A stretch of DNA of 64,000 nucleotides from Lysobacteraceae bacterium (GTDB lineage Bacteria > Pseudomonadota > Gammaproteobacteria > Xanthomonadales > Xanthomonadaceae): positions 558,001-622,000 of the forward strand of contig SCUI01000010.1 of NCBI GenBank assembly GCA_004297225.1, in the 5' to 3' direction. Both the position numbers and the translations under genes were made by a program. The notes beneath the pieces were generated by a model that ran no database searches, was not told where the DNA came from, and saw only the letters and a list, made by a program, of their open reading frames with translations. Shown piece by piece: positions 6,506-16,732 of the stretch. How positions within the stretch are numbered: the first letter of the stretch is position 1; every line of letters begins with the position of its first letter.

Positions 6506-6664
6506 ATGCATCCCGGGATCCGCCCGCTGTCCTTCCCTGCCGACGCCGGTTGGCGATGGTGGCCTGTCGCCACCGTTGCCCCCGCCTGCCCGTCGCCCAA
6601 GGAAGCCCCGCGTGAGCCTGCCAGACCCGCAAGACCGCACCGCGCCACCGGCGCCAGCTGCTGA
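6506..6664 (+). CDS. Candidate Trp-rich leader ORF ahead of trpE
   Basis: The 52-codon ORF starts at ATG 6506, seven bases after the -10 element, so it may be translated leaderlessly. It contains Trp-Arg-Trp-Trp (TGG CGA TGG TGG, 6551-6562). The Trp codons lie in the 5' arm of a 12-bp hairpin (6552-6580). Such clusters upstream of trpE usually mean Trp-sensing attenuation. Against this, no terminator hairpin with a T-run lies between the Trp codons and trpE, and the ORF runs 53 bases into trpE in another frame. If real, control may act on trpE translation rather than on termination. Confidence 0.4.
   Translation: MHPGIRPLSFPADAGWRWWPVATVAPACPSPKEAPREPARPARPHRATGASC
6552..6580 (+). promoter_or_regulatory. 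Leader hairpin containing Trp codons
   Basis: GGCGATGGTGGC pairs with GCCACCGTTGCC around a CTGTC loop, giving 12 pairs of which two are G-U. It ends about 18 bases before the trpE ribosome-binding site. Confidence 0.5.
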
Positions 6665-8132
6665 CCCCCAGGACCTTTTCGATGCGCCGCGCAAGCGGCT
6701 GCGTCCGCTCGTGCGCGAAGTCGCCTCCGACCTCGACACGCCACTGTCGGTCTACCTGAAGCTCGCCGACGGCCCGTACACCTACCTGTTCGAATCGGTC
6801 GAGGGCGGCGAACGCTTCGGCCGCTACTCGATCATCGGCCTGCCGGCCACGCGCGTGTACGCCTTCGCCGGGCACACCCTGTACGCCACCGAGCACGGCG
6901 AGCTGGTCGAGGCGCGCGAGGTCGCCGATCCATTCGCCGAGGTCGAACGCCTGCGCGCCATGCACGAGGTGGAAAGGATCGAGGGCCTGCCGGGCTTCAC
7001 CGGCGGCCTGGTCGGCTGGTTCGGCTTCGAATGCGTGCAATTCCTGGAACCGCGGTTGCGCGAAGCGGGCGGCGAGCGCCACGACGAACTCGGCACGCCC
7101 GACATCCTGCTGATGCTCAGCACCGAGCTGGCCGTGTTCGACAACCTCAAGGGCCGGCTGTACCTGGTGGTGCACGCCGATCCCGACGAACCGCAGGCGA
7201 TCGCCCGCGCCAACCGCAGGCTCGACGAGCTGGTCCACCGCCTGCGCCACGGCGGCGCCGGCTATCCGCAGCTGTTGCAGCCGCAGGTGCTCGACGAGGG
7301 GCACTTCACCTCCGGCTTCACCCGCGAGGGCTTCATCGAAGCGGTCGAGCAGGCCAGGCGCTACATCGCCGCCGGCGACGTCTTCCAGGTGGTGCTCTCG
7401 CAGCGCCTGTCGGTACCGTTCCATGCGCGCCCGCTCGACGTCTACCGCGCGCTGCGGGCGTTGAATCCATCGCCCTACATGTATTTCCTGGATGTCGGCG
7501 GGACGCAGGTGGTCGGCAGCTCGCCGGAGATCCTGGCGCGGCTGCGCGACGGCGAGGTGACGGTGCGCCCGATCGCCGGCACGCGCCCGCGTGGCGCGAC
7601 AGCGGCCGAAGACGCGGCCATGGAGGCCGAGCTGCTGGCCGATCCGAAGGAGCGCGCCGAACACCTGATGCTGATCGACCTGGCGCGCAACGATGTCGGC
7701 CGCATCGCCGAGCCGGGCACGGTCGCGGTGGGCGAGCGCTTCGGCGTGGAGCGCTACAGCCACGTCATGCACCTGGTCAGCGAAGTCACCGGCCGGCTGC
7801 GCGCGGGCCTGTCCTATGCCGACGTGCTGCGGGCGACGTTTCCCGCCGGCACCGTCAGCGGCGCGCCGAAGATCCGCGCGCTGGAACTGATCCGCGCGCT
7901 GGAACCGATGAAGCGCAACGTCTACGCCGGCGCCATCGGTTACCTGGGCTGGAACGGCGACGCCGACACCGCCATCGCCATCCGCACCGCGGTGGTCCAG
8001 GACGGCCAGCTGCACGTGCAGGCCGGCGCCGGCATCGTCCACGACTCCGACCCCGCCCGGGAGTGGGAGGAAACCATGAACAAGGGCCGCGCGCTGTTCC
8101 GGGCGGTGGCCGAAGCGGCGCGGGGGCTGTAG
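6612..8132 (+). CDS. trpE: Anthranilate synthase component I
   Basis: TrpE converts chorismate and ammonia or glutamine-derived ammonia to anthranilate, the first step of tryptophan synthesis, with TrpG. The 506-residue protein has the N-terminal regulatory segment YLFESVEGGERFGRYS (feedback site region) and the chorismate-binding core: VVLSQRLSV, SSPEILARL, RPIAGTRPRG, HLMLIDLARNDVGR, FPAGTVSGAPK and AGAGIVHDSDP. The GTG at 6612 has AAGGAAG upstream and fits the family N-terminus; no ATG suits. A zinc-ribbon gene separates it from trpG. Confidence 0.97.
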   Translation: MSLPDPQDRTAPPAPAADPQDLFDAPRKRLRPLVREVASDLDTPLSVYLKLADGPYTYLFESVEGGERFGRYSIIGLPATRVYAFAGHTLYATEHGELVEAREVADPFAEVERLRAMHEVERIEGLPGFTGGLVGWFGFECVQFLEPRLREAGGERHDELGTPDILLMLSTELAVFDNLKGRLYLVVHADPDEPQAIARANRRLDELVHRLRHGGAGYPQLLQPQVLDEGHFTSGFTREGFIEAVEQARRYIAAGDVFQVVLSQRLSVPFHARPLDVYRALRALNPSPYMYFLDVGGTQVVGSSPEILARLRDGEVTVRPIAGTRPRGATAAEDAAMEAELLADPKERAEHLMLIDLARNDVGRIAEPGTVAVGERFGVERYSHVMHLVSEVTGRLRAGLSYADVLRATFPAGTVSGAPKIRALELIRALEPMKRNVYAGAIGYLGWNGDADTAIAIRTAVVQDGQLHVQAGAGIVHDSDPAREWEETMNKGRALFRAVAEAARGL

Positions 8133-8253
8133 GCGCGAATGATCACGAATGCTGAACGTTTGCCTTCACGCGAAACGTCGTCTTCACGGGCCGCTTCGTT
8201 CAATCGTCCGGGACGCGCAGTGGCTGCGCGAATTTCCGCCCGGGAGGGATTGC

Positions 8254-9003
8254 ATGCAGGTGGTCGACGCCAATCTGGTTCGTTCGCGTTTCTCGCTGGG
8301 CGGGCACCCGCAGGTGGTCGAAATGATCTGCCCGCACTGCCTGCGGGAAGCGACCTTCAACATCCGCCGCTGGACCGAGCACGCCGGCCGCATCGCCGCG
8401 ACGGAGACGCCGTGTCCGCGTTGCAACATCGACGTCCTGTTCATGAACCTGGTGTCCACGGTGGACTCGCCGGGCGAGACCACGCTCTACGCGCATCCCG
8501 ATCCGGTCGGGCGCACGCCGATGGAAGGCACGCACTACCTGGAAAGCCTGTCGGCGCCGCTGGGCCGCACCTACGACATGGCCCTGAAGCACTACAACCA
8601 GGGCGACTGGGGCAGCGCGGCACTGCTGGTCCGGCACCTGCTGGAAGGCCTGGCCACGCGCCTGCTGACCGACACCTATCCGGAAGCGCCGCTGCCGCGG
8701 CAGCTGGAGACGCTGACCAAGGGCGTGGACCTGCATGCGCCGCTGGAGGACATCGCCGACATGCTGGCGCCCGAGGGTGTGTTCGGCAAGCAACTGCAGG
8801 ATCCGACCAGCATCGGCCAGAACGCGGCCGAGCAGATGCTGGAACTGACCGAGCAGCTGCTGTCCTACATGGTGGTGCTGCCGGGCGCGATGGCCGAGCT
8901 GAAGGACCGCATCGCCACCGCGCCGGTACCGCTGCGCCGCGGCATCGGCATGCCGACGCCGACCGCGGTGCCGACGCCGACGTTCTCCGCCACCGCGGGC
9001 TGA
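8254..9003 (+). CDS. Zinc-ribbon protein with a DUF4145-like domain
   Basis: The 249-residue protein opens with a treble-clef-like zinc ribbon (CPHC near residue 24, CPRC about 30 residues later). A helical domain follows with [20 protein letters not shown] and LEGLATRLL, which resembles DUF4145, a domain often seen alone or beside restriction and defence enzymes. The C-terminus is Pro/Thr-rich. ATG 8254 has GGGAGGG upstream. It lies between trpE and trpG on the same strand, so it is probably co-transcribed with them, but no link to tryptophan is evident. Function unknown. Confidence 0.65.
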   Translation: MQVVDANLVRSRFSLGGHPQVVEMICPHCLREATFNIRRWTEHAGRIAATETPCPRCNIDVLFMNLVSTVDSPGETTLYAHPDPVGRTPMEGTHYLESLSAPLGRTYDMALKHYNQGDWGSAALLVRHLLEGLATRLLTDTYPEAPLPRQLETLTKGVDLHAPLEDIADMLAPEGVFGKQLQDPTSIGQNAAEQMLELTEQLLSYMVVLPGAMAELKDRIATAPVPLRRGIGMPTPTAVPTPTFSATAG

Positions 9004-9052
9004 TCGGGCGGGGAGCGCGCGCGACCGCGCATGCCGCCCGGGGAGGGTCGGC

Positions 9053-9631
9053 ATGCTGCTGGTGATCGACAACTACGACAGTTTCACCTTCAACCTCGTC
9101 CAGTACCTGCAGGCGCTGGGGGCCGAGGTGCGGGTGGAACGCAACGACGCACTGACGGTGGCGCAGATCGACGCGCTGGCGCCCGCGCGCATCCTCATTT
9201 CCCCCGGGCCCTGCACGCCGAACGAAGCGGGCGTGTGCCTGGACGTCGTGCGGGAACTCGGGCCGCGCATCCCGATCCTCGGGGTCTGCCTCGGCCACCA
9301 GGCGATCGGCCAGGCCTACGGCGGACAGGTGGTGCGCGCCGGCAGGATCATGCACGGCAAGACCTCGCGCATCCGCCACCATGGCACCGGCGTGTTCGCC
9401 GGCCTGCCCGATGGCTACGAGGCCACGCGCTACCACTCGCTGGTGGTGGATCGCGGTTCCTTGCCCGAGTGCCTGGAGGTGACCGCCTGGACCGAGGACG
9501 AGGACGGCGGCATCGAGGCGCTGATGGGGTTGCGGCATCGCTCGCATCCGGTGCAAGGGGTGCAGTTCCACCCCGAATCGATCCTCACCGAGCACGGGCA
9601 CGCATTGTTGAAGAACTTCCTGGAGTCATGA
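9053..9631 (+). CDS. trpG: Anthranilate synthase component II (glutamine amidotransferase)
   Basis: TrpG supplies ammonia from glutamine to TrpE. The 192-residue class I amidotransferase shows the start [15 protein letters not shown], the oxyanion loop [11 protein letters not shown], the nucleophile motif [15 protein letters not shown], and the catalytic His-Glu pair in [14 protein letters not shown]. The stop overlaps the trpD start (ATGA at 9628-9631). It may also serve aminodeoxychorismate synthesis, as many TrpG/PabA proteins do. Confidence 0.97.
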   Translation: MLLVIDNYDSFTFNLVQYLQALGAEVRVERNDALTVAQIDALAPARILISPGPCTPNEAGVCLDVVRELGPRIPILGVCLGHQAIGQAYGGQVVRAGRIMHGKTSRIRHHGTGVFAGLPDGYEATRYHSLVVDRGSLPECLEVTAWTEDEDGGIEALMGLRHRSHPVQGVQFHPESILTEHGHALLKNFLES

Positions 9632-10671
9632 TGGGCATCACCCCCGCGGAGGCGCTGCAGCGCACGATCGAGCATCGCGAGATCTTCCACGACGAGATGG
9701 TCGGGCTGATGCGCATGGTGATGCGTGGCGAAGTCTCGCCGGCGATGACCGCGGCGATCCTCACCGGCCTGCGGGTGAAGAAGGAAACCGTCGGCGAGAT
9801 CGCCGCGGCGGCGAGCGTGCTGCGCGAGTTCGCCCTGCCGGTGGAGGTCGCCGACCGCACCCACCTGGTGGATATCGTCGGCACCGGCGGCGACGGTGCG
9901 CACACCTTCAACATTTCCACCGCGGCGATGTTCGTGGCCGCCGCCGCCGGCGCGCGGGTGGCCAAGCACGGCAACCGCAGCGTGTCCTCCAGGTCGGGCG
10001 CCGCCGACGTGCTGGAAGCGCTGGGCGCGGCGATCGAGCTGGCGCCCGGACAGGTTGCCCGATGCCTGGAGGAGACCGGCATCGGCTTCATGTACGCGCC
10101 GCTGCACCATCCGGCGATGAAGGTCGTCGCACCGGTGCGCCGCGAGCTCGGCGTGCGCACGCTGTTCAACATCCTCGGGCCGCTGACCAACCCGGCCGGC
10201 GCGCCGTCGATCCTGATGGGCGTGTTCCACCCGGACCTGGTCGGCATCCAGGTGCGGGTACTGCAGCAGCTGGGCGCGAGCCGCGCGCTGGTGGTGTGGG
10301 GCCGCGACGGCATGGACGAACTGTCGCTGGGCGCGGCGACGCTGGTGGGGGAGCTGCGCGACGGCAGGATCCGCGAGTACGAGGTGCACCCGGAGGATTT
10401 CGGCATCGCCATGGCGCACACCCGCAACTTGCGCGTGGCCAACCCGGCCGAATCCGAAGCGATGCTGCGCGCGGCGCTGGACAACGTGCCGGGCCTGCCG
10501 CTGGAGATCGTCGCGCTGAACGCGGGCGCCGCGCTGTTCGCCGCCGGGGTCGCCGACGACATCGGCGACGGCATCGCCCGCGCGCGCGAGGCGATCGCTT
10601 CCGGTGCCGCGCGCGGCAAGCTCGCGCAGTTCGTCGCCACCAGCCAGCGCCTGGCGCGGGAACCGGCATGA
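9628..10671 (+). CDS. trpD: Anthranilate phosphoribosyltransferase
   Basis: TrpD transfers phosphoribose from PRPP to anthranilate. The 347-residue protein has the [10 protein letters not shown] helix, the glycine-rich PRPP loop [33 protein letters not shown], and the anthranilate-binding HPAMK followed by [11 protein letters not shown]. Two ATG codons (9628, 9631) are possible; 9628 gives the ATGA overlap with trpG. It overlaps trpC by four bases as well. Confidence 0.97.
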   Translation: MMGITPAEALQRTIEHREIFHDEMVGLMRMVMRGEVSPAMTAAILTGLRVKKETVGEIAAAASVLREFALPVEVADRTHLVDIVGTGGDGAHTFNISTAAMFVAAAAGARVAKHGNRSVSSRSGAADVLEALGAAIELAPGQVARCLEETGIGFMYAPLHHPAMKVVAPVRRELGVRTLFNILGPLTNPAGAPSILMGVFHPDLVGIQVRVLQQLGASRALVVWGRDGMDELSLGAATLVGELRDGRIREYEVHPEDFGIAMAHTRNLRVANPAESEAMLRAALDNVPGLPLEIVALNAGAALFAAGVADDIGDGIARAREAIASGAARGKLAQFVATSQRLAREPA

Positions 10672-11474
10672 CGGTGCTGCAGCGGATCCTGGCGCGCAAG
10701 GCCGAAGAGGTCGCCGATCGCCGCGCGCGCGTGCCGCTGGCGGAGCTGGAAACGCGCGCGGCCGCGCAAGCGCCCGCGCGTGGATTCGGCGACGCGATCG
10801 AAAGGAAGATCGCCAGCGGCGCACCGGCGGTGATCGCCGAGGCCAAGCGCGCCAGCCCGTCGAAGGGCCTGATCCGCGCCGACTTCGACCCGGCCGCGAT
10901 CGCCCGCGGCTACGAAGCCGGCGGCGCGGCCTGCCTGTCGGTGCTGACCGACGAGGATTTCTTCCAGGGCAGCGATGCCTTCCTGCGGCAGGCGCGCGCG
11001 GCCTGCGCGCTGCCGGTGCTGCGCAAGGACTTCACCATCGATTCCTACCAGGTGTTCGAGGCGCGCGCGCTCGGTGCCGACTGCGTACTGCTGATCCTGG
11101 CCGCGCTGGAGGACGCCAGGTTGCACGAACTGGCGGCCCTGGCACTGGCGCTGGGCATGGACGTGCTGCTGGAAGCCCACGACCGCGTGGAACTGGAACG
11201 GGCCCTGCAGGTGCCCGGCGCCGGCGGGCGGATGCCGCTGCTGGGGATCAACAACCGCGACCTGCGCAGCTTCGCGGTGTCGCTGGACACCACGCTGTCG
11301 CTGCGCGACCGCGTCCCGCCCGGGCGGCGGCTGGTCACCGAAAGCGGCATCGCCGGCGCCGCGGACGTGGCCCGCCTGCGCGCCGCCGGCATCCACGCAT
11401 TCCTCGTCGGCGAGGCGTTCATGCGCGAACCCGATCCCGGCGCGGCGCTGCAACGGTTATTCTTCGCCGCATGA
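10668..11474 (+). CDS. trpC: Indole-3-glycerol-phosphate synthase
   Basis: TrpC closes the indole ring from CdRP. The 268-residue TIM barrel carries the family motifs [13 protein letters not shown] (catalytic Lys), [39 protein letters not shown] and the phosphate-binding VTESGIAG. It is monofunctional, without a fused TrpF. It overlaps trpD and the following HAD gene by ATGA junctions. Confidence 0.97.
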   Translation: MTVLQRILARKAEEVADRRARVPLAELETRAAAQAPARGFGDAIERKIASGAPAVIAEAKRASPSKGLIRADFDPAAIARGYEAGGAACLSVLTDEDFFQGSDAFLRQARAACALPVLRKDFTIDSYQVFEARALGADCVLLILAALEDARLHELAALALALGMDVLLEAHDRVELERALQVPGAGGRMPLLGINNRDLRSFAVSLDTTLSLRDRVPPGRRLVTESGIAGAADVARLRAAGIHAFLVGEAFMREPDPGAALQRLFFAA

Positions 11475-12181
11475 CCGACGCCGCCGTCTCGGCCAGCCGC
11501 CCGCTGGTCGTATTCGACTTCGACCACACCCTCTACGATGGCGATTCCGGCGCGCACCTGGTTTCGTGGCTGCTCAAGCGCCGCCGCTGGCGCAAGGCGC
11601 TGGCACTGCTGGCGACGCCGCTGCTGCTGCCGTTGCTGGCCTGGTTGCCGACGCGCCGGCACGGCATTTCCGGCTACCTGTGGATCGGCACCGTCGGCGA
11701 CACGCGGCCGTTCGAGCGCCTGATCGACGCCTACGTCGCCGCCAACGCGCCTTCGATCCGCGCGCGCCTGCTGTCGCCGGCGCTGGCGGTGCTGCACGGG
11801 CACCGTGTGGCCGGCGACGAGGTCGTGGTCGCCACCGGCGCGCCGCCGGAGCTGGCGCGCGCGATCCTCGACTTCGTCGCCCACCAGGACCTGCCGGTGG
11901 TGGGCAGCCTCGGCCGCAGGATGCTGGGCGGCTATGTCACCGACCAGCACTGCCACGCCGGGAACAAGATGCGGATGCTGCGCGCGCGCGGCTACGGCGC
12001 GGTCGAGGTCGCCTATTCGGACAGCAGCGCCGACCTGCCGCTGTTGCGCGCGGCGCGCAAGCCGGTGGTGGTGAACCCCAAGCCGCGGCGCGTGGAAATG
12101 TTCCGCCGCGTGTTGCCTCCCGGCACGCCGATCCTCAACTGGGGATGCAGCAGCCGGGCAGGGGATCAACGCGTCCCGTAG
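11471..12181 (+). CDS. HAD-superfamily hydrolase, subfamily IB
   Basis: The 236-residue protein has HAD motif [15 protein letters not shown] (two Asp residues), a hydrophobic cap region of about 30 residues (residues 35-65), motif II in VVVATGAP, the Lys of GNKMRML, and motif [15 protein letters not shown]. This is the PSPase-like IB group, which includes phosphoserine and lysophosphatidate-type phosphatases. It is coupled to trpC by ATGA, so it may be co-expressed with the trp genes. The hydrophobic segment suggests membrane contact. It converges with clp, overlapping by 16 bases. Confidence 0.85.
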   Translation: MTDAAVSASRPLVVFDFDHTLYDGDSGAHLVSWLLKRRRWRKALALLATPLLLPLLAWLPTRRHGISGYLWIGTVGDTRPFERLIDAYVAANAPSIRARLLSPALAVLHGHRVAGDEVVVATGAPPELARAILDFVAHQDLPVVGSLGRRMLGGYVTDQHCHAGNKMRMLRARGYGAVEVAYSDSSADLPLLRAARKPVVVNPKPRRVEMFRRVLPPGTPILNWGCSSRAGDQRVP

Positions 12182-12849
12182 AGGACGATGGTCTTGCCGC
12201 GCGCGTGCAGCACGCCGTCGGCCTGCAGCTTCTTCAGCACGCGGCCTGCCATTTCGCGCGAGCAGCCGACCAGGCGCGCGAGCTCCTGGCGCGACACGCG
12301 CAGCTGCGTGCCCTGCGGATGCGTCATCGCCTCCGGCTCCTGGGTCAGGTCGTGCAGCGTGCGGACGATGCGGTCGGTGACGTCGAGGAAGGCCAGGCGC
12401 CCGGCCTTGCGGCTGGTGTCCAGCAGCCGCCGCGACAGCTGCGAGCCGATCTGCCACAGCAGCTTCGGCGCATCCGCCACCAGCGGCCCGGCGAACAGCT
12501 GGTACAGGCGCTCGTAGCTGATCTCGGCGAGCTCGCAGGCGACGCGGGTGCGGAGGATGACCTCGCGCCGCTCCGATTCGATGAACAGGCCCATTTCGCC
12601 GACGAATTCGCCGGCGCCGAAGTAGCCCAGCACCAGCTCGCGGCCGTCGTCTTCCTCGGTGATGATGCTGGTCGAGCCGTTGACCATGTAATACAGGGTG
12701 CCGGCCGGGTCGCCGGGCCGGAACACGTCGGTCCGGGCGGGGTAGCGGCGCCGGTGGCAATAGCCGAGGAAGCGGTCGATGGCGGTGGCATCCGGGGCCA
12801 GCGGGTTGTTGCTGGCTGGGCGGTGTGCTCCGTGCGGGGCGGTCGACAT
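12166..12849 (-). CDS. clp: CRP-like global regulator Clp
   Basis: The 227-residue protein has a cNMP-binding beta-barrel (about 40-140, with [10 protein letters not shown]) and a C-terminal CRP helix-turn-helix ([20 protein letters not shown]). It matches the xanthomonad Clp family. In Xanthomonas campestris Clp controls extracellular enzymes and exopolysaccharide, and is inhibited by cyclic di-GMP rather than activated by cAMP. By analogy it could control the type II secretion operon in this window, but no binding sites were checked. It is transcribed divergently from speD. Confidence 0.93.
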   Translation of the reverse strand: MSTAPHGAHRPASNNPLAPDATAIDRFLGYCHRRRYPARTDVFRPGDPAGTLYYMVNGSTSIITEEDDGRELVLGYFGAGEFVGEMGLFIESERREVILRTRVACELAEISYERLYQLFAGPLVADAPKLLWQIGSQLSRRLLDTSRKAGRLAFLDVTDRIVRTLHDLTQEPEAMTHPQGTQLRVSRQELARLVGCSREMAGRVLKKLQADGVLHARGKTIVLYGTR

Positions 12850-12983
12850 GCGGGTTCCATCGGCAGGCAGGTGGCCAGCAGGTTAGTCGCTGGCCGCCCG
12901 CCCGGCAAACCCGTGAGGGTGGCGTCCTTGGGGTACCCGGCCGGATGCCGCATAATTCCGCTCTTCGCCCACCGGAAAGGCCG

Positions 12984-13781
12984 ATGTCCGTGGTCAAGCC
13001 ACTCCCGCGCCTGAAGCTCCAGGGCTTCAACAACCTGACCAAGGCGCTGTCGTTCAACATCTACGACGTCTGCTATGCCGTGTCCGAGGACCAGCGCCGG
13101 CGCTACATCGAGTACATCGACGAGGAATACAACGCCGACCGGCTGACCCAGATCCTCACCGACGTCGCCGACATCATCGGCGCCAACGTGCTCAACGTCG
13201 CCCGCCAGGACTACGACCCGCAGGGCGCCTCGGTGACGATCCTGATCTCCGAGGAGCCGGTGATCGACAAGTCGCAGGCCAAGGGCGTGATCTCCGACGC
13301 CGTGGTCGCGCACCTGGACAAGTCGCACATCACCGTCCACACCTATCCGGAAACCCACCCGGACAACGGCATCGCCACCTTCCGCGCCGACATCGACGTC
13401 GCCACCTGCGGGGTGATCTCGCCGCTGAAGGCGTTGAACTACCTGATCGAGTCGCTGGAATCGGACATCGTGGTGATGGACTACCGGGTGCGCGGCTTCA
13501 CCCGCGACATCAAGGGCCGCAAGCACTACATCGACCACAAGATCAACTCGATCCAGGACTACCTGGCCAAGAACATCCGCTCGCGCTACGAGATGCTCGA
13601 CGTCAACGTCTACCAGGAAAACATCTTCCACACCAAGATGCACCTGAACGACTTCGACCTCGACAACTACCTGTTCGAGGAAAAGGCCAAGAACCTGTCG
13701 TTCAAGGAGCGGATGAAGATCGAGGCCCGGCTCAAGCGCGAGATCGAGGAGCTCTACCACGGCCGCAACCTGGTGGAGTGA
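12984..13781 (+). CDS. speD: S-adenosylmethionine decarboxylase proenzyme
   Basis: SpeD makes decarboxylated SAM, the aminopropyl donor for spermidine. The 265-residue length and [18 protein letters not shown], with the Lys-Ser autocleavage site that yields the pyruvoyl cofactor, place it in the long E. coli-type class. ATG 12984 fits the family N-terminus. Its promoter region is shared with divergent clp. Confidence 0.97.
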   Translation: MSVVKPLPRLKLQGFNNLTKALSFNIYDVCYAVSEDQRRRYIEYIDEEYNADRLTQILTDVADIIGANVLNVARQDYDPQGASVTILISEEPVIDKSQAKGVISDAVVAHLDKSHITVHTYPETHPDNGIATFRADIDVATCGVISPLKALNYLIESLESDIVVMDYRVRGFTRDIKGRKHYIDHKINSIQDYLAKNIRSRYEMLDVNVYQENIFHTKMHLNDFDLDNYLFEEKAKNLSFKERMKIEARLKREIEELYHGRNLVE

Positions 13782-13793
13782 CGCCTCCCACAA

Positions 13794-14432
13794 TCAAAGC
13801 CTGTAAGCCACGGTCTTCATCAAGCGCGAGGCCGCCGCCATCAGCGACGGCACCGACGGCGGCAAGGAGCGCGCCCCTGCGGCTTCCGCGTTCGCCGCGT
13901 GCCGCGCCTCGTCGGACTTCATCGTCGCCAGGATCGCGCGGCTGCGCGCGTCGGCTTCGGGCAGCACGCGCAGGTGCTCGTCCAGGTGCGCTTCCACCTG
14001 GCGCTCGGTCTCGACCACGAAGCCCAGGTTCCAGCCGTCGCCGCGCAGCCCGGCGACCGCGCCGATCGCGAAGCTGCCGGCGTACCACAGCGGGTTGAGC
14101 AGGCTGGCGCGGCTGTCGAGTTCGCGCAGGCGATCGGCGCACCAGACCAGGTGGTCGGTCTCCTCCTGCGCGGCCGCGAGCAGCTGGCGACGGGTGGCGG
14201 CGTCGCGCGCGACGGCGGCCTGGCCGACGTACAGCGCCTGCGCGCAGACCTCGCCGACGTGGTTGATGCGCATCAGCCCGGCGGCGTGGCGGCGCTCGTC
14301 CTCGTCGAGCACGACCTCCGGCTCGCCGCGCCCGGGATTCGGCCGCTCGGCATGCAGGCTGCCGGTGATCGTCGCCAAGGCGTTCTGGGCGCCGTCGAGC
14401 AGGCGGTCCAGCGGGGTCAACATGCGTTCCAT
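13794..14432 (-). CDS. coq7: 2-polyprenyl-3-methyl-6-methoxy-1,4-benzoquinol hydroxylase
   Basis: Coq7 is a di-iron hydroxylase of ubiquinone synthesis. The 212-residue protein has paired carboxylate/His ligands: [42 protein letters not shown] and DEARHAANA. An alternative ATG lies at 14423. It starts four bases after the stop of the Fe-S oxidoreductase gene and is probably co-transcribed with it. Confidence 0.95.
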   Translation of the reverse strand: MERMLTPLDRLLDGAQNALATITGSLHAERPNPGRGEPEVVLDEDERRHAAGLMRINHVGEVCAQALYVGQAAVARDAATRRQLLAAAQEETDHLVWCADRLRELDSRASLLNPLWYAGSFAIGAVAGLRGDGWNLGFVVETERQVEAHLDEHLRVLPEADARSRAILATMKSDEARHAANAEAAGARSLPPSVPSLMAAASRLMKTVAYRL

Positions 14433-14436
14433 GGGC

Positions 14437-15561
14437 TCAGGATAGCTGTTCGGCGAGGAATTCGAGCGGATGCTGCACGCGCATGCCGGTGCCGTTGGCC
14501 AGGTGCAGGCGGCAGCCGATGTTGGCGCTGAGCAGGCGGGTGGCGCCGCTGGCGTGCAGTTGCGCGAGCAGGGGTTCGCGGAAGCGCGCTGCGCGCGCGG
14601 GATCGGTGGCCAGCTGGGTGCCGGCGGCACCGCAGCAGCCGTGGCCGGCGTCCAGCGAAACCACTTCGAGGCCCGGCACGCGCGCGAGCAGCGCCCGGGT
14701 GGCCGCGACGCTGTGCACGCCGTTGCGCTGGGTGCAGGGCAGGTGCAGCGCGACGCGCTCGCGGCACGGACGGAACGCGAGGGCTTCGACCCGTGCGGCG
14801 AGGAACACCTGCGCATCCTCGGTCGCGGCGACGCCGCGCAGGCTCGCCTCGAGCGTTTCGTGGCAGCCGCTGGCCAGCGTCAGCACGGTGCCGGCACGGG
14901 CGAACGCGCGCTGGTTGCGCGCGCCCAGGGCCGCCGTCGCGGCCAGGTCGCCCGCGTGCGCGTGCAGCGCGCCGCAGCAGCCCTGGCCGCCGGGTTCGGC
15001 CACCACCACGCCGGCCGCCGCGCACAGGCGGCCGACGGCATCACGCAGCCCGGCTTCGTAGGGCCCGGCGACGCAACCGCGGAACAGCGCGACGTCGCCT
15101 TGCCGGGGCAGCGCCGGCCCGCGCCGCGCAGCGGGCGGGCGTGGCAGCAGGCGCAGCGCCCGCGGCAGCAGCGGCCACGCCAGGCGGTAGCACCAGAGCA
15201 TTGCCGCCAGCACCCGGGGCCGCGCCGAAAGCCATTCGAGGGCGCGCTGGGTGAAACCAGGCTGGCGCCGGGCCCGCTGCCGTTCACGCGCGAGCACCAG
15301 CAGGGCCCCGTACTCGACCCCGGACGGGCACACTTCCTCGCAGTTGCGGCAGGCCAGGCAGTGGTCCAGGTGGTCCTCGCCGGCTTCCGTGGCCGCCACG
15401 GTCCCCAGCACCAGCGCCCTGGCCATCGCGATCCGGCCGCGGGCCGATTCGGCCTCGATCGCCTCCACCTGGTAGGTCGGGCACACCGGCAGGCACAGCC
15501 CGCACTGGACGCAGACGTCGGCCAGCGCCAGCAGCGGGTCGGGGGCGGCGGGACCGTTCAT
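14437..15561 (-). CDS. Glycolate oxidase iron-sulfur subunit-like (Fe-S)-binding protein
   Basis: The 374-residue protein begins with two 4Fe-4S clusters ([12 protein letters not shown] at about 17-28 and [12 protein letters not shown] at about 67-78). Two cysteine-rich CCG domains follow (GCCGALH and GCCGAAG), the GlcF/HdrD arrangement that passes electrons from a flavoprotein dehydrogenase. No GlcD or GlcE lies alongside, so the partner and substrate are unknown. It heads a two-gene operon with coq7 and diverges from rplM. Confidence 0.85.
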   Translation of the reverse strand: MNGPAAPDPLLALADVCVQCGLCLPVCPTYQVEAIEAESARGRIAMARALVLGTVAATEAGEDHLDHCLACRNCEEVCPSGVEYGALLVLARERQRARRQPGFTQRALEWLSARPRVLAAMLWCYRLAWPLLPRALRLLPRPPAARRGPALPRQGDVALFRGCVAGPYEAGLRDAVGRLCAAAGVVVAEPGGQGCCGALHAHAGDLAATAALGARNQRAFARAGTVLTLASGCHETLEASLRGVAATEDAQVFLAARVEALAFRPCRERVALHLPCTQRNGVHSVAATRALLARVPGLEVVSLDAGHGCCGAAGTQLATDPARAARFREPLLAQLHASGATRLLSANIGCRLHLANGTGMRVQHPLEFLAEQLS

Positions 15562-15580
15562 GTCCACAGGATAGGCGCGG

Positions 15581-15609
15581 TTGCGGCGGGAGCCGTGGCC
15601 CGCTATCAT
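15581..15609 (+). promoter_or_regulatory. Promoter of rplM-rpsI
   Basis: TTGCGG (15581-15586), 17-base spacer and TATCAT (15604-15609) form a strong sigma-70 match. The leader before the rplM ATG is roughly 90 bases, long enough for autogenous control, which is known for E. coli rplM. No specific leader structure was identified. Confidence 0.6.
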
Positions 15610-15703
15610 TCCGCGTCTTGCATTTCGCTTCCACAACGCGTGGCGAAGTTCGCCCGGCAGGCCGCCGCCCGAACCAGCCCGACAAGGTACCAACCGACCC
15701 GCC

Positions 15704-16132
15704 ATGAAGACTTTCAGCGCCAAGAACGAGACCGTCCAGCGGGACTGGTACCTCGTCGATGCCGAGGGCAAGACCCTTGGCCGCCTCGCCTCCGAGATCG
15801 CGCGCCGCCTGCGCGGCAAGCACAAGCCCGTCTTTACCCCGCACGTGGACACCGGCGACTACATCGTCGTGGTCAACGCGGAGAAGGTCGCGGTCACCGG
15901 CAAGAAGCTGCAGGACAAGATGTACCACCGGTTCACCGGCTACGTCGGCAACCTGAAGACCGAAAGCCTGGCCCAGGCGCTTGAGCGCCACCCCGAGCGC
16001 GTGATCGAGACCGCGGTGAAGGGCATGCTGCCCAAGAACCCGCTCGGCCGCGCGATGTACCGCAAGCTCAAGGTGTACAAGGGTGCCGAGCACCCGCACG
16101 CCGCCCAGCAGCCGCAGCCGCTCGAGATCTAA
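15704..16132 (+). CDS. rplM: 50S ribosomal protein L13
   Basis: L13 is an early-assembly large-subunit protein. The 142-residue sequence matches the family throughout: [42 protein letters not shown] and [13 protein letters not shown]. It is followed after nine bases by rpsI, the standard pair. It ends in TAA. Confidence 0.99.
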   Translation: MKTFSAKNETVQRDWYLVDAEGKTLGRLASEIARRLRGKHKPVFTPHVDTGDYIVVVNAEKVAVTGKKLQDKMYHRFTGYVGNLKTESLAQALERHPERVIETAVKGMLPKNPLGRAMYRKLKVYKGAEHPHAAQQPQPLEI

Positions 16133-16141
16133 GGTAACCAC

Positions 16142-16534
16142 ATGGCAACCCAGCAGAATTACGGCACCGGCCGCCGCAAGTCCTCCACCGCCCGCGTGTT
16201 CCTGCGCAAGGGCAGCGGCGCCATCACCATCAACGAGCGCCCGCTCGACGAATTCTTCGGTCGCGAGACCGCGCGCATGATCGTGCGCCAGCCGCTCGAG
16301 CTGACCCAGTCGACCGGCAAGTTCGACGTCGTCGCCACGGTCGAGGGCGGTGGCACCACCGGCCAGGCCGGCGCCCTGCGCCTGGGCATCGCCCGCGCGC
16401 TGGTCGAGTACGACGAGACGCTGAAGCCGGACCTGCGCAAGGCCGGGTTCATGACCCGCGATGCGCGCGAGGTCGAGCGCAAGAAGGTCGGCCTGCACAA
16501 GGCGCGCCGCGCCACGCAGTTCTCCAAGCGTTAA
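16142..16534 (+). CDS. rpsI: 30S ribosomal protein S9
   Basis: S9 contacts the P-site tRNA with its C-terminal tail. The 130-residue protein has [18 protein letters not shown] at the start, [14 protein letters not shown] in the middle and the canonical basic ending [10 protein letters not shown] clear ribosome-binding site (AAGGTAA) precedes the ATG. It ends in TAA. Confidence 0.99.
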   Translation: MATQQNYGTGRRKSSTARVFLRKGSGAITINERPLDEFFGRETARMIVRQPLELTQSTGKFDVVATVEGGGTTGQAGALRLGIARALVEYDETLKPDLRKAGFMTRDAREVERKKVGLHKARRATQFSKR

Positions 16535-16581
16535 TGCTTGTCGTCGCCGGGGCCCGGCTCCGGCGCTACAATTTTTTGCAC

Positions 16582-16656
16582 AGCCCCGTCGCCAAGCGGT
16601 AAGGCACCTGACTCTGACTCAGGCATTCGGAGGTTCGAATCCTTCCGGGGCTGCCA
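16582..16656 (+). tRNA. tRNA-Gln (anticodon CTG)
   Basis: The acceptor stem AGCCCCG/CGGGGCT, D loop AAGCGGTAAGGC, anticodon stem CCTGA/TCAGG with loop CTCTGAC (anticodon CTG) and T loop TTCGAAT form a standard cloverleaf. CCA is encoded (16654-16656). A -10-like TACAAT at 16567-16572 lies just upstream. Confidence 0.97.
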
Positions 16657-16666
16657 GATCCAAGAA

Positions 16667-16693
16667 AACCCGCCCGCGTGGCGGGTTTTTTTT
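16667..16693 (+). terminator. Rho-independent terminator after tRNA-Gln
   Basis: CCCGCC (16669-16674) and GGCGGG (16680-16685) form the stem, extended by A/T pairs, followed by eight T residues (16686-16693). Confidence 0.92.
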
Positions 16694-16732
16694 GGGCACC
16701 CGGAAACGGCAGCCGCGGACGGCGCATGCCGA

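Noticed and set aside
5927-6664. A 245-codon plus-strand ORF upstream of trpE
   Set aside because: It crosses a terminator, the antisense transposase remnant and the trp promoter, with mixed composition. Only its last part, from ATG 6506, is kept as a possible leader ORF.
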